The position numbers and the translations under genes were made by a program. DNA of 64,000 nucleotides from an uncultured Candidatus Saccharibacteria bacterium (lineage in GTDB: Bacteria; Patescibacteriota; Saccharimonadia; Saccharimonadales; Saccharimonadaceae), in NCBI GenBank assembly GCA_949101405.1, contig CARYFM010000003.1:15997-79996 (forward strand), written 5' to 3'. How positions within the stretch are numbered: the stretch's first letter is position 1; the number at the start of each line of letters is the position of its first letter. Below are positions 1 through 7,913 of the stretch, one piece after another. Below the pieces are notes generated by a model. The model saw only the letters and a program-made list of their open reading frames with translations, was not told the DNA's origin and did no database searches.

Positions 1-1
1 G

Positions 2-175
2 GCAAAAAGTTCAGCGGATAAATCAGCTGGAGAAACAGCAGTATCGGTTGATAATGGTATTAAACAACAAGAGGTTAATTCCCTGACCGTGGCGGAATTT
101 AATCAAGCAATTACTTTGCTCGAAATTAAAAATCGCGTAGTAGCATTGGGCGCAAATCAGTGGATGCTGAGATAA
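2..175 (+). CDS. dprA: DprA-like protein, C-terminal end (partial)
   Basis: This frame is open from the window edge and ends at TAA 173-175. It gives 57 residues that finish in a short winged-helix-like stretch (SLTVAEFNQAITLLEIKNRV, then GANQWMLR). DprA, the DNA-processing protein that loads RecA onto incoming single-stranded DNA, usually ends in such a winged helix with an LLxLExxGxV pattern. The Rossmann core lies outside the window, so the name depends on this tail alone. A polar Ser/Lys/Glu/Thr-rich linker comes before it, as expected between the two DprA domains. Another winged-helix protein cannot be excluded. Confidence 0.45.
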   Translation, partial: AKSSADKSAGETAVSVDNGIKQQEVNSLTVAEFNQAITLLEIKNRVVALGANQWMLR

Positions 176-178
176 AAA

Positions 179-210
179 AGCGCCCTGTCCACAAGGTGGT
201 TAGAGCGCTA
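179..210 (-). terminator. Rho-independent terminator
   Basis: Imperfect inverted repeat with arms AGCGCcCTgtCCAC and GTGGttAGaGCGCT. Read on the minus strand it is followed by CTTTTTTATC. It sits just beyond the stop of the small minus-strand gene at 225 and also lies head-on to the stop of the dprA-like gene. Confidence 0.65.
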
Positions 211-224
211 GATGTTTGATCACT

Positions 225-404
225 TTAGGTGCGATCGGGTGAAACTTTGCTGGATTCCGTGATGTTGACATATATGGCGTTAACCAATCCGGGGCTTAAT
301 AAGTGACAGAGCAGATCCGGGTGTTGACTGTTCAAGGCACGGTCAACTAAATCGGCGTTTCTGAGATATTGATTCTCGGTCGAAGTACTGTTTTCTTTTA
401 CCAT
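225..404 (-). CDS. Hypothetical protein, 59 aa
   Basis: I do not recognise this protein. The ATG at 404 is chosen because AAAGGAGG stands 5 bases upstream; a longer frame reaching 464 would ignore that strong ribosome binding site. The product (starting MVKENSTSTENQ) is polar, has no membrane segment and no cysteine pattern, apart from a single Cys in the middle. It follows another small unknown gene on the same strand and is closed by a terminator at 179-210, so it is probably the last gene of a short transcript. Confidence 0.5.
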   Translation of the reverse strand: MVKENSTSTENQYLRNADLVDRALNSQHPDLLCHLLSPGLVNAIYVNITESSKVSPDRT

Positions 405-453
405 ATTATCCTCCTTTAGGCTGCGGATTGAACGAGACGAATTTTTCCTGAAT

Positions 454-504
454 CGCAGGTACAATCATAACGGAATTGTACCTGCGAGCAAAAATCTTTT
501 GCTC
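454..504. other. Tandem stem-loops between two small genes
   Basis: Two abutting hairpins. The first has perfect 12-base arms at 454-465 and 475-486 (CGCAGGTACAAT and its complement). The second has 8-base arms GAGCAAAA and TTTTGCTC at 486-504. They lie just after the stop of the gene at 515-778. The second may end that transcript weakly; neither has a clean U-run. Confidence 0.5.
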
Positions 505-514
505 GCTCGTCTGA

Positions 515-778
515 TTAAATCAGTCTACCATTAGCAATAATGGCATTTGTGTTTGCATCGTACGGGTCGTAGCGGTAGCCTTCTACATACAGACGCAGTC
601 GTATTTCTTTGTTGTTAAATTTGACTCGAAATGTGACTAAATGTTGTTTGTTGAGCTTTTTGGGTTGATGTGGACTCAAAGCTTCAAGTAGCTGTCGCTT
701 TTTGGGGCCGCGGACGATATCTAACATCACGATATTATCGCCAGATGGCGTTTGCAATATTGCTTCCAATTGTTTCAC
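515..778 (-). CDS. Hypothetical protein, 87 aa
   Basis: Unrecognised small protein. The start is GTG at 778, preceded by AAAGGAAG. The sequence has a basic middle (GPKKRQLLEALSPHQPKKLN) and a C-terminal half rich in Arg and Tyr (RLRLYVEGYRYDPYDANTNA), with no membrane segment. It could be a small nucleic-acid-binding or beta-rich domain, but nothing in it names a function. A -10-like TGATAAAAT lies about 75 bases upstream, so it probably has its own promoter separate from pth. The leader can fold ATAGAC/GTCTAT. Confidence 0.5.
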   Translation of the reverse strand: MKQLEAILQTPSGDNIVMLDIVRGPKKRQLLEALSPHQPKKLNKQHLVTFRVKFNNKEIRLRLYVEGYRYDPYDANTNAIIANGRLI

Positions 779-875
779 TTCCTTTCAATGTACTCAGATG
801 AGAAAATTCATCCTGTGGGATATAGACAGGGTCTATCTTTCTATTTTATCACAGATTGTGAAAAAAGTCAAGAAA

Positions 876-1391
876 TTAGGCTAAAGTGTCAATTTTTTGG
901 ACGATTTCTTGGAGGATTTGTGGAAGAGCGGATTTCTCTTCAGGGGTGAATTTGCCGAGAACAAAATCGATATCTCCGAGCCTACTGCGAATGTCGGGAT
1001 TGTTGGTGCCGAGGCGGAGGCGGGGGAAATTGTTGGTTCCAAGATGGTTAGCGATGGAATTGAGACCATTATTCCCTGCGCTAGAGCCGTGCGCTCGGTA
1101 GCGCAGAGTGCCGAAATTTAGATCAAAATCATCACAAACGACAAGTATATCTGAGGGTTGGAGTTTGTAAAACCGTAAGAACGCTTGGACGGCTTGTCCG
1201 GATTCGTTGTAGTAAGTTTGGGGTTTGATAAAAATGCGATCACCGTCTTTATACCAGAGCGCGTTAAATTTGGGTTTTTGCCAGTTGATTTCCTTAATTT
1301 TGGCGTAAAAATCAAGGGCTAAAAATCCAAAATTATGACGAGTAAAGTTGTATTTGCTTTCGGGGTTGCCGAGGCCGACAATGAGCTGCAT
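876..1391 (-). CDS. pth: Peptidyl-tRNA hydrolase
   Basis: Pth cleaves the ester bond of peptidyl-tRNAs released from stalled ribosomes so the tRNA can be reused. The 171-residue product has the family start (GLGNPESKYNFTRHN, residues 6-20) with Asn9 and catalytic His19, the NESG substrate loop near residue 62 and the acidic stretch CDDFDL at 86-91. The usual GGHNGL loop reads SAGNNGL near 104-110, so a conserved His there is Asn. Length is slightly below the usual 180-200. It starts 3 bases after the stop of the upstream glycosyltransferase and is probably co-transcribed with it. Confidence 0.9.
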   Translation of the reverse strand: MQLIVGLGNPESKYNFTRHNFGFLALDFYAKIKEINWQKPKFNALWYKDGDRIFIKPQTYYNESGQAVQAFLRFYKLQPSDILVVCDDFDLNFGTLRYRAHGSSAGNNGLNSIANHLGTNNFPRLRLGTNNPDIRSRLGDIDFVLGKFTPEEKSALPQILQEIVQKIDTLA

Positions 1392-1393
1392 TT

Positions 1394-2488
1394 TTAGTTT
1401 TGCCTTAGTTTTTCGATTTGCTCAACGAGGTGTTGGTGCTTGGTTTCTAGTGTGTGGAGACGCTGGATGTTCTCGGTGGTGAGGCGGTAGGTAGGTAGTA
1501 ACTTGATGAGGAAACGCTTGAGGCGGGTAGTACTAAAATAAAACCTTCCGGAGCTGAGACGACGGATGGCTTCTTGGTCGTTAGGCTGGGCTTGATTGAA
1601 ACTGGCTGAATGCGACTGTAGGAATTGTTTGGCAAGGGTTTTGACTTCGCGAATACGGGTTTGAGATTTACTGTTGCGCAAGGCAAAATCTTCAAAAGCA
1701 GCGAAATATTGCCAGTAGAGATTATTGTATTTTTCCAGTAGTTGATGTTTTTCGAGAAAATCATAGAGCATAAAAGCAATATACAGATGGTCGATGGCAT
1801 GATCGTTCGTCGTTTCTTTAGACCAAGTTTGAGACATGATGCTGCCAGCGTGGCGCACATAGTTATAGAGTTGTTTGTTGAGAAAGAAGACGGTCTGGCT
1901 GGCACAGAAATAGGCAGAGCAGAAGTAGGCGTCTTCGAAACGTTTGCCCTCAGGAAACTCAAGCTGATATTGGTCGAGCATAGACTTGCGGAAGATTTTG
2001 TTGGTAGAAGACAGATCGGTATTGTAAATGATATCAGCAGATACTGGCTGGAGACCGTGGTATTTGAGCGAATAATAGTTATCATCACTAGCTTTCATGT
2101 CAGCATGAGCTTGGTAGGTAACACGGATTTCGCTAACGGCGAGGTCGGCTGCGCTTTCGGTAATGGCGGTATACATATCTTGGCACATGGTGGGTTCGTA
2201 GTAATCATCGGCATCGCAGAACATTACGAATGGTGCAGCGGCTTTTTCTAAACCACGGTTGCGTGACCCGGCGAGACCGATATTTTTTGGGTTGTCGATG
2301 AATTTAACGCGCGAGTCTTTTTGGGCGTATTTTTGCAAGACTTCAAGGGTGTTGTCGGCAGAGGCGTCGTTTACGCCGATGATTTCAATGTCTTTTAGAG
2401 TTTGTTCTAGGAGGGCATTTAGACATTTGGGGAGTAATTTGGCGTCGTTATATGAGGTTACAATGACGCTGACCTTGGGATTATTCAT
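1394..2488 (-). CDS. Family 2 glycosyltransferase
   Basis: GT-A fold sugar transferase, probably adding sugars to a surface polymer or lipid. It shows VSVIVTSYND at the N terminus, GVNDASADNT (nucleotide-sugar pocket) and FCDADD, the acidic metal-binding motif. The C-terminal 25 residues (ending HLVEQIEKLRQN) look like a coiled coil. I chose ATG 2488, preceded by AGGAG; the longer frame to 2548 runs inside the upstream gene. The start overlaps the stop of the upstream glycosyltransferase by 8 bases, which suggests translational coupling. The two proteins resemble each other and may be tandem duplicates. Confidence 0.85.
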   Translation of the reverse strand: MNNPKVSVIVTSYNDAKLLPKCLNALLEQTLKDIEIIGVNDASADNTLEVLQKYAQKDSRVKFIDNPKNIGLAGSRNRGLEKAAAPFVMFCDADDYYEPTMCQDMYTAITESAADLAVSEIRVTYQAHADMKASDDNYYSLKYHGLQPVSADIIYNTDLSSTNKIFRKSMLDQYQLEFPEGKRFEDAYFCSAYFCASQTVFFLNKQLYNYVRHAGSIMSQTWSKETTNDHAIDHLYIAFMLYDFLEKHQLLEKYNNLYWQYFAAFEDFALRNSKSQTRIREVKTLAKQFLQSHSASFNQAQPNDQEAIRRLSSGRFYFSTTRLKRFLIKLLPTYRLTTENIQRLHTLETKHQHLVEQIEKLRQN

Positions 2489-3623
2489 GTTTTTTCTCCT
2501 GATTTTGCAGTTGGTTGAGCTTGGTTTCGAGAAGGTCGGTTTCGGCATAGAGTTCAGAAATTAGTTCGGATAAGGCTTTTTGTTTGCGATATACGGGATG
2601 AGTTTTGATCCAAGCGGAGCGTAAGAAGTCGCGGATTGAAGCGCGCAGACGCTGTAGGCGGATTTTCCAAATTGTACGACGCACAGAATGTGTAAGTAAA
2701 TATTGTAATAGGTTCCACTGGGCTGGAATGGGGAAGAAATCACGGATTAGCAGGTTTTTAGTGTTGGCAATTTGATATTCAGATTTGATTTTAGTGATGA
2801 ATTCGGGTAGGAATTTGGCGGAAAGGCGGCAGATGTTCCAATAATAAGCACCAAATTTGGATGCTTGCATCATGGGGGCGATTTCGTCAAAGAGGTTATG
2901 TTTTTTGAGATATTTTTCGATTTCTTCATATTCGTAGCAGACGTTCATGACTTTGCCTGGGTTATTGATGGACGAAGATTCGTTGTCGATACGATAATGC
3001 AGAAAGGCCTCAGTAGTAAAATAAGCGCGGGTAGCATTAGCCCAGACTTTGAAGTTGAATCCAGTATCCTGGTATGAAGCGCCAGGAGTAGGCAGGAATT
3101 TGATGTCATGCTTTTGCAGGAAGTCGCGTTTGTAGATGGCAGACCAGATGGCTGGAGCCTGGAAGAAGATCCAATTGTGTTGACGTGGGTTAATCAATCG
3201 CCCAGAGTCAGCAGGAATGACATATGATAGCTTGGTATCTTTTCCGCCTTTGTTAGTGTAATAGTTGGCACGTACAACTTCGGCGTCATAAGTAGCGGCG
3301 TAGTCGTAAAGTTTGGCAAAGGCATCAAGTTCAATGTAGTCATCTGGTTCAACAACACCGATATATTTGCCGCTGGCTTTTTTCAAACCACGGTTCATGC
3401 TGTCGCCGTAGCCAGTATTCTTCTTTTCGATGACTTTAATGCGGGCGTCAGATTTTTGGAAATCCTGGATGATTTTGGTTGAACCATCCGTAGAGCCATC
3501 ATTGATACAGATAATCTCAATATCGGTGAGAGTTTGATTAACTAGACTCTCCAGGCATTGTTGAAGGTAGGATTCTACATTGTAAATAGGAACGAGAATG
3601 GAAATCTTGGGGGTTTTGCTCAT
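2481..3623 (-). CDS. Family 2 glycosyltransferase
   Basis: GT2 enzyme of 380 residues. It starts with KISILVPIYNVESYLQQCLE and continues with ICINDGSTDGS and VVEPDDY, which are the nucleotide-binding and Asp-x-Asp equivalents of this family. No membrane segments are seen, so it should act at the cytoplasmic face. A basic stretch near residue 330 (RRTIWKIRLQRLR) could touch lipid head groups. GAGGAG sits 5 bases before ATG. It is the first gene of a minus-strand run with the next GT2 and pth. The acceptor cannot be read from the sequence. Confidence 0.85.
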   Translation of the reverse strand: MSKTPKISILVPIYNVESYLQQCLESLVNQTLTDIEIICINDGSTDGSTKIIQDFQKSDARIKVIEKKNTGYGDSMNRGLKKASGKYIGVVEPDDYIELDAFAKLYDYAATYDAEVVRANYYTNKGGKDTKLSYVIPADSGRLINPRQHNWIFFQAPAIWSAIYKRDFLQKHDIKFLPTPGASYQDTGFNFKVWANATRAYFTTEAFLHYRIDNESSSINNPGKVMNVCYEYEEIEKYLKKHNLFDEIAPMMQASKFGAYYWNICRLSAKFLPEFITKIKSEYQIANTKNLLIRDFFPIPAQWNLLQYLLTHSVRRTIWKIRLQRLRASIRDFLRSAWIKTHPVYRKQKALSELISELYAETDLLETKLNQLQNQEKKHE

Positions 3624-3673
3624 GGCGTCTCCTCTCGGTTTATAGTCACTAAAAAACTCTAATAAGCAGATTA

Positions 3674-3750
3674 TGGTGGTTCCTATTGGGCTCGAACCAA
3701 TGACCTTACGAATGTGAATCGTACGCTCTAGCCAACTGAGCTAAGGAACC
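3674..3750 (-). tRNA. tRNA-Val (CAC)
   Basis: On the minus strand: acceptor GGTTCCT pairing with AGGAACC, D-arm GCTC/GAGC, anticodon stem TACGA/TCGTA with loop TTCACAT (anticodon CAC, reading GUG), T-arm ATTGG/CCAAT with loop TTCGAGC. CCA is encoded. 77 nucleotides. Confidence 0.93.
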
Positions 3751-3782
3751 GAAACAATCTGATTATTAAAGTTTATATATGT

Positions 3783-3788
3783 TATAAT
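3783..3788 (+). promoter_or_regulatory. -10 box of prfA (leaderless)
   Basis: TATAAT ends 7 bases before the prfA ATG, so transcription should begin at or within a base or two of the start codon. No Shine-Dalgarno sequence fits in between. Confidence 0.7.
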
Positions 3789-3795
3789 AGCATAG

Positions 3796-4842
3796 ATGAA
3801 GATAGATTTCCAGAAGTTTGAAGATGAAAAGGCGCAAATTGAAGCGTTTTTGGCACAGCCAGAAGCTTATGCGGCGCCAGATTTTGCGGAAAAATCACGA
3901 CGACTTTCTGAAATTAATGAGATTTTGGATTTGGCACAGAAAATTGATCAAGCAAAAAAGAATCTGGCGGAGGCGACAGAGTTAGTCGAGGATGCTGAAC
4001 TAGGAGAAATGGCGCGCGAAGATGTGCGAGTGCTTGGACTAAATATTGATGCCTGGATAGCAGAGTTAGAGGAAAAATTATTACCTCATGACCCAGCAGA
4101 TGATAAACCAGCAATTATGGAAATTCGTGCTGGGGCAGGCGGTGACGAAGCGAGTCTGTTTGCGGGAGAGTTGTATCGGATGTATGTACGATATGCAGAG
4201 CGACATGGCTTGAAGGTGGAGCTGCTGAGCCAGAATGAGAATGAGGCTGGCGGCATGAAGGAAGTTGTGATTAGAATAACAGGTGAAAAGCCTTATGGCC
4301 AGCTAAAGTTTGAGGGTGGCGTGCATCGAGTGCAGCGTGTGCCAGTGACGGAGAGCCAAGGGCGGATTCATACGAGTACGGCGACAGTTGCGGTTTTACC
4401 AGAAGCGGCAGAAAGTGATATTGAAATTAAGCCAGAGGATCTCAGAATTGATATTTATCGTTCGGGTGGTCATGGTGGTCAAGGGGTGAATACGACGGAT
4501 TCGGCAGTGCGAATCACGCATCTTCCGACTGGGATTATGGTGGCGATGCAGGATGAGCGTTCGCAGCAGCAAAATCGGATCAAGGCGATGGCTGTGCTAC
4601 GAAGTAGGTTGATGGAGAAGAAGGTTCAAGAGGAGCGTCAGGCGGCGAGCGATGCGCGGAAGAGTTTGATTGGTTCGGGTGATCGGAGTGAGAAGATTCG
4701 GACATATAATTTTCCGCAGGATCGGATTACAGATCACCGGATTCATTATTCGCGTTCGAATGTGTCTAGCGCGATGGATGGTGATATTGAGGACTTGGTG
4801 CGGGAGTTGACGCAGGCGGAACGCGAGTTGCCGAAAGAGTAG
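3796..4842 (+). CDS. prfA: Peptide chain release factor 1
   Basis: RF1 reads UAA and UAG in the ribosomal A site and triggers peptide release. The 348-residue protein has the GGQ hydrolysis motif at 227-229 inside RSGGHGGQGVN. The RF1-type tripeptide is PVT at 183-185 (PxT, not the SPF of RF2), followed by ESQGRIHTSTATVAV. Length is normal for RF1 (about 360). RF2 is also encoded in this window, so both stop-reading factors are present, in keeping with UGA as a real stop. It is transcribed from a -10 box so close that the message should be leaderless. Confidence 0.96.
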   Translation: MKIDFQKFEDEKAQIEAFLAQPEAYAAPDFAEKSRRLSEINEILDLAQKIDQAKKNLAEATELVEDAELGEMAREDVRVLGLNIDAWIAELEEKLLPHDPADDKPAIMEIRAGAGGDEASLFAGELYRMYVRYAERHGLKVELLSQNENEAGGMKEVVIRITGEKPYGQLKFEGGVHRVQRVPVTESQGRIHTSTATVAVLPEAAESDIEIKPEDLRIDIYRSGGHGGQGVNTTDSAVRITHLPTGIMVAMQDERSQQQNRIKAMAVLRSRLMEKKVQEERQAASDARKSLIGSGDRSEKIRTYNFPQDRITDHRIHYSRSNVSSAMDGDIEDLVRELTQAERELPKE

Positions 4843-4855
4843 AGCGTGCTATAAT
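4828..4855 (+). promoter_or_regulatory. Promoter of the 4893 gene
   Basis: TTGCCG (4828-4833) and extended -10 TGCTATAAT (ending 4855) with a 16-base spacer. It overlaps the 3' end of prfA and leaves a leader of about 30 bases before the next gene. Confidence 0.55.
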
Positions 4856-4892
4856 TTAGGGGGAGGGGTGTTCTTTGAAAGGAGTGATGTGA

Positions 4893-5303
4893 ATGGGTAG
4901 TCCACTTATTTCTACGTTAGCAAGTTTGCGTTTTTACATAACAGTTGTGACAACATTGATAATGTCTTGTATTCGTGGAGAATTATCCTGGGGCGGTCTG
5001 GTGGTGGCAGTTGTTATGGTAGTTATTTCATTTCTCGAAGGCCTATTCCTTTATTTGTATGTAATTGGTAGCTGGATATATAGCTATATGCAGGCAAAGT
5101 TGGTATGTGATACGAAAGAGATGAGGCGATGCAAAGAGGAACTTAAAGATGCAGCGAGTTTTGCTCTGGAGTTGCTGTTTATGTGTCCATTAGTCTGCGT
5201 GGCAGCAGTGCCAGTAGATGTCGTGGGGTTCATATTAGAAAGTATGGATTCGATAATATGTGTGAAAGAGCGAAGTCTTTGGATAAAGGATACCGCAAGG
5301 TGA
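4893..5303 (+). CDS. Hypothetical membrane protein, 136 aa
   Basis: Unrecognised. Two hydrophobic spans are clear (roughly residues 12-28 and 35-62), and a third hydrophobic stretch follows near 88-115. Between them lies a charged loop (DTKEMRRCKEELKDAA). It contains five cysteines, many for this window. It has its own promoter at 4828-4855, an AAAGGAG ribosome binding site and a strong terminator at 5345, so it is an independent unit between prfA and prmC. No domain is evident. It could be a small membrane accessory protein or a lineage-specific orphan. Confidence 0.6.
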   Translation: MGSPLISTLASLRFYITVVTTLIMSCIRGELSWGGLVVAVVMVVISFLEGLFLYLYVIGSWIYSYMQAKLVCDTKEMRRCKEELKDAASFALELLFMCPLVCVAAVPVDVVGFILESMDSIICVKERSLWIKDTAR

Positions 5304-5344
5304 ACTGCATGTAACCCATAGTTTTTGTTTTATCACCCCTCCTA

Positions 5345-5367
5345 CCCCACTGTGGTGGGGATTTTTT
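5345..5367 (+). terminator. Rho-independent terminator
   Basis: CCCCAC-TGTG-GTGGGG hairpin followed by ATTTTTTC. It ends the transcript of the small membrane protein directly before the prmC promoter. Confidence 0.9.
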
Positions 5368-5368
5368 C

Positions 5369-5397
5369 TTGACTTTTTTGATAATGTGTGATATAAT
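5369..5397 (+). promoter_or_regulatory. Promoter of prmC (leaderless)
   Basis: TTGACT (5369-5374), 17-base spacer, TATAAT (5392-5397), then 6 bases to ATG 5404. Near-consensus sigma-70 promoter whose start site should fall on the start codon. Confidence 0.8.
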
Positions 5398-5403
5398 GGA
5401 GGT

Positions 5404-6378
5404 ATGGAGATAAGATCTTGGCTGTCGGAGGCAAAAAAACAGATTGATGCATTGGATGCAGAGTTGATTGCTCTAGATGTATTTGCGCCGCGGCAGATGG
5501 ATAGATGTTGGCTGGTTTCGCATAATGTTGTAAAAATTACAACGGAAATGCAAAGATTGGCTGATAAGATGGTGCAAAAGCGAGTAAAAGGGGTACCATT
5601 GGCTTATATTTTGGGTGAGAAAGAATTTTATGGACGTAAGTTTGAAGTAAATGAGAGTGTCTTGATTCCTCGCCCTGAGACAGAGACTTTGATTGATTTG
5701 ATTAAAGGTTTGCCACTGCCAAAGCAGCCTAAAATTTTGGAAGTAGGTACGGGCAGTGGCTGTATTGCGATTACACTGGCGCTGGAGTATCCACAAGCAC
5801 AAGTGTTGGCAGTTGATTTGAGTAAAAGAGCTTTAGACACGGCTTTTATTAATAATGTATTGCATGAGGGGCGAGTGGGGTTGGTACAGTCAAATTTGCT
5901 TAGAGATTTGTTCCTTGAGGATGAAAATAGAGAGGCTGAACATTATGATGTATTGGTGGCGAATTTACCATATGTAGACCCAGCTTGGGAATGGCTAGAC
6001 CGGCAGACCTTGGATTTTGAACCGAAAAAAGCTTTGTATGCTAAAGGTAATGGTGGCTTGTCACTATATCAGCGGATGCTGAAAGAGATTCGGCATCATC
6101 AAAAAGCTGGACATTTGTGGCTGGACTATTTGGTAGTAGAGGCTGATCCTTCACAGCACTATAGATTGATTGAGATGGCGCATAGAGCGGGATTTTTCCA
6201 TCTAAAAACTGAAGGTTTTGGCGTGGTATTTGAGGATGGTTGGCGCTATTGGTGGGATGATGCGAAGCGGGATTTTGTGCATAAGCCCGAGGAAGTTTTG
6301 CAGTGGGAGCTAGAAAATGGCATTATTCATCTTTTGCCAGAAGAAGTGGCACAGAAGAAACGCTTGGGTGAGTGGTAA
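5404..6378 (+). CDS. prmC: Release factor glutamine methyltransferase
   Basis: PrmC methylates the GGQ glutamine of release factors 1 and 2. The N-terminal helical domain leads into LIPRPETE (about 88-95), SAM motif I EVGTGSGCIA (113-122), and the catalytic tetrapeptide, which reads NLPY at 187-190 instead of the usual NPPY. About 45 residues beyond the normal fold (WRYWWDDAKRDF to the end) form an acidic tail. It lies near prfA, its substrate gene, but in a separate transcript. The start is fixed by a -10 box ending 6 bases upstream. Confidence 0.88.
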   Translation: MEIRSWLSEAKKQIDALDAELIALDVFAPRQMDRCWLVSHNVVKITTEMQRLADKMVQKRVKGVPLAYILGEKEFYGRKFEVNESVLIPRPETETLIDLIKGLPLPKQPKILEVGTGSGCIAITLALEYPQAQVLAVDLSKRALDTAFINNVLHEGRVGLVQSNLLRDLFLEDENREAEHYDVLVANLPYVDPAWEWLDRQTLDFEPKKALYAKGNGGLSLYQRMLKEIRHHQKAGHLWLDYLVVEADPSQHYRLIEMAHRAGFFHLKTEGFGVVFEDGWRYWWDDAKRDFVHKPEEVLQWELENGIIHLLPEEVAQKKRLGEW

Positions 6379-6379
6379 T

Positions 6380-7165
6380 TTAGTGAATATTGAAGCGTGG
6401 TTGACTGAAACCAATAATTAGGACTAAAATCACGACCACACTGAAAATAACCGGCAAAGCGATATGGGAGAATTTGAGTTTGTTGCCATGTTTGTCGAGT
6501 TCGGCGTGAATTTGTAAATAAGTATAGGTGAGAACTGATAAGACTAGACTGAGCTGCGAAAGGCAGATGCCAGTGTTACCGATAGTGTAGATGATAAGCC
6601 AAGAGTTGGATAGCCAAGAGATTTCGGCAAAGACTAGACCACAGACAAGGGAGATAAAACTAGCATCATGGTCACCGTTTTGGACTAGAACGTGGTTAGA
6701 TGCAGCAAATCCGAGCAGAAATCCTGCAACTACTAGAATGGCTGAGTCGGTAATAGCGGCGAAAATACTAGCAGCAGTGGCGCCAAGCAATACTGCAATT
6801 ACTGATTGTAGGACATTGGCATTAAAAGATGAGCGTGGTTTGATAATAATGAGCCAAACAGCGTAGGCGATCATTAAGGCGATATGTACGGGCAAGAGAG
6901 TGGTGCCGGCAGCATAGGTCAAGAGCACAAAACTGATGCCTACAATGAAATCAACTAGGCTGGAACGGATGTTTAACCACCAATAGCGGTGGTTGACGGC
7001 AAAAATACGCCATTTGGAAATGACAACCAAGACGAGACCAATAATGCAGTTGCCGGTAATAATGGTAGCACCGATAGAGGCTACTGCTAATAGCAAGTTG
7101 AGCATGACATGCAAAAATGAGCTAACAGCATTACGGCTTTTGCGGATAAAAATATAATCGGCCAT
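6380..7165 (-). CDS. Hypothetical polytopic membrane protein
   Basis: 261 residues, mostly hydrophobic, with about seven to eight membrane spans and short basic loops. I do not recognise the family. A loop near the C terminus (HAELDKHGNKLKF) and a loop containing NHRYWWLNIRSS are the only notably polar parts. It converges on prmC with one base between the stops. An extended -10 box (TGCTATAAT, 7173-7178) ends 7 bases from the ATG, which supports this start and a leaderless message. It is divergent from lepB. Confidence 0.65.
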   Translation of the reverse strand: MADYIFIRKSRNAVSSFLHVMLNLLLAVASIGATIITGNCIIGLVLVVISKWRIFAVNHRYWWLNIRSSLVDFIVGISFVLLTYAAGTTLLPVHIALMIAYAVWLIIIKPRSSFNANVLQSVIAVLLGATAASIFAAITDSAILVVAGFLLGFAASNHVLVQNGDHDASFISLVCGLVFAEISWLSNSWLIIYTIGNTGICLSQLSLVLSVLTYTYLQIHAELDKHGNKLKFSHIALPVIFSVVVILVLIIGFSQPRFNIH

Positions 7166-7172
7166 TTGTATA

Positions 7173-7178
7173 ATTATA
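7173..7178 (-). promoter_or_regulatory. -10 box of the 7165 gene (leaderless)
   Basis: TGCTATAAT on the minus strand with 7 bases to ATG 7165. It lies back to back with the lepB promoter, 33 bases away. Confidence 0.65.
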
Positions 7179-7211
7179 GCAAAACTTTGCCGCGTGGTAA
7201 AATAATTGTGC

Positions 7212-7217
7212 TATAAT
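7212..7217 (+). promoter_or_regulatory. -10 box of lepB (leaderless)
   Basis: Extended -10 TGCTATAAT ending 6 bases before ATG 7224. No ribosome binding site fits between them. This rules out a start at 7206, which would lie before the -10 box. Confidence 0.75.
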
Positions 7218-7223
7218 GTAAGA

Positions 7224-7865
7224 ATGGATTCAAAACCAAAATTTTTTCAAAAACATCCCTTACTAAAAGATATCTTGAGCTTGGTGGTATTTGTGGCGTG
7301 TGTAATTGGCGGCACAATGGTGCTGAATGCATTTGTGTTTCGGTCTTACAATGTGGTGGGAGCGAGTATGGAAAATACTTTGCATAATGATGATCGGATT
7401 ATTGTGAATCGTTTACCGGTGACTTGGGCGCATTTTTTGGGTAAGGAGTATGTACCAGAGCGGGGTGATATCATTGTGTTTGCTAATGGCGCGGCGGATG
7501 GTCCTCTGACCTGTGGCGTACCAGAAGGTAAAGTAGACCAGTATATTATTAAGCGAGTAATTGCTTTTCCAGGTGAGCGTGTGACGGTAAAAGATGGCGT
7601 GTTGACGGTGTATAATGAGGAGCATCCAGAGGGGTTCTCGCCAGATGAGGAGACGCGGGTGGATGAGAATAATGGGCCTAAGGAATATTCATCGGGTGAG
7701 GTGGATGTGATTGTACCAGAGGGTGAGTTATTCGTGGCGGGTGATAATCGTGAGGGTTCACATTCGTTTGATTCACGTTCGGGTTTGGGTACGGTGCCAT
7801 ATTGTCGGATTGTGGGTCCTGCGGCGGTGCGGATTTATCCGTTTGATAAAGTACGAGTGTTTTAA
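7224..7865 (+). CDS. lepB: Signal peptidase I
   Basis: Removes signal peptides from secreted proteins at the outer face of the membrane. It has one N-terminal membrane span (about 17-38), catalytic Ser48 in GASMENTL, the general base Lys110 in YIIKRVIAFPGE, and the C-terminal box GDNREGSHSFDSR. At 213 residues it resembles Gram-positive SipS-type enzymes rather than the longer E. coli LepB. The start at ATG 7224 follows from the -10 box. Likely substrates in the window include the secreted M6 protease and its partner protein. Confidence 0.95.
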   Translation: MDSKPKFFQKHPLLKDILSLVVFVACVIGGTMVLNAFVFRSYNVVGASMENTLHNDDRIIVNRLPVTWAHFLGKEYVPERGDIIVFANGAADGPLTCGVPEGKVDQYIIKRVIAFPGERVTVKDGVLTVYNEEHPEGFSPDEETRVDENNGPKEYSSGEVDVIVPEGELFVAGDNREGSHSFDSRSGLGTVPYCRIVGPAAVRIYPFDKVRVF

Positions 7866-7881
7866 CTAGAGATGGGGATGA

Positions 7882-7913
7882 ATAAAAGCTGAGGTGTAGT
7901 CCTCAGCTTTTAT
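7882..7913. terminator. Bidirectional terminator
   Basis: Perfect 13-base arms ATAAAAGCTGAGG and CCTCAGCTTTTAT around a 6-base loop. The A- and T-tracts allow it to end lepB on the plus strand and the converging phosphoesterase on the minus strand. The stop of the latter lies inside the hairpin. Confidence 0.85.
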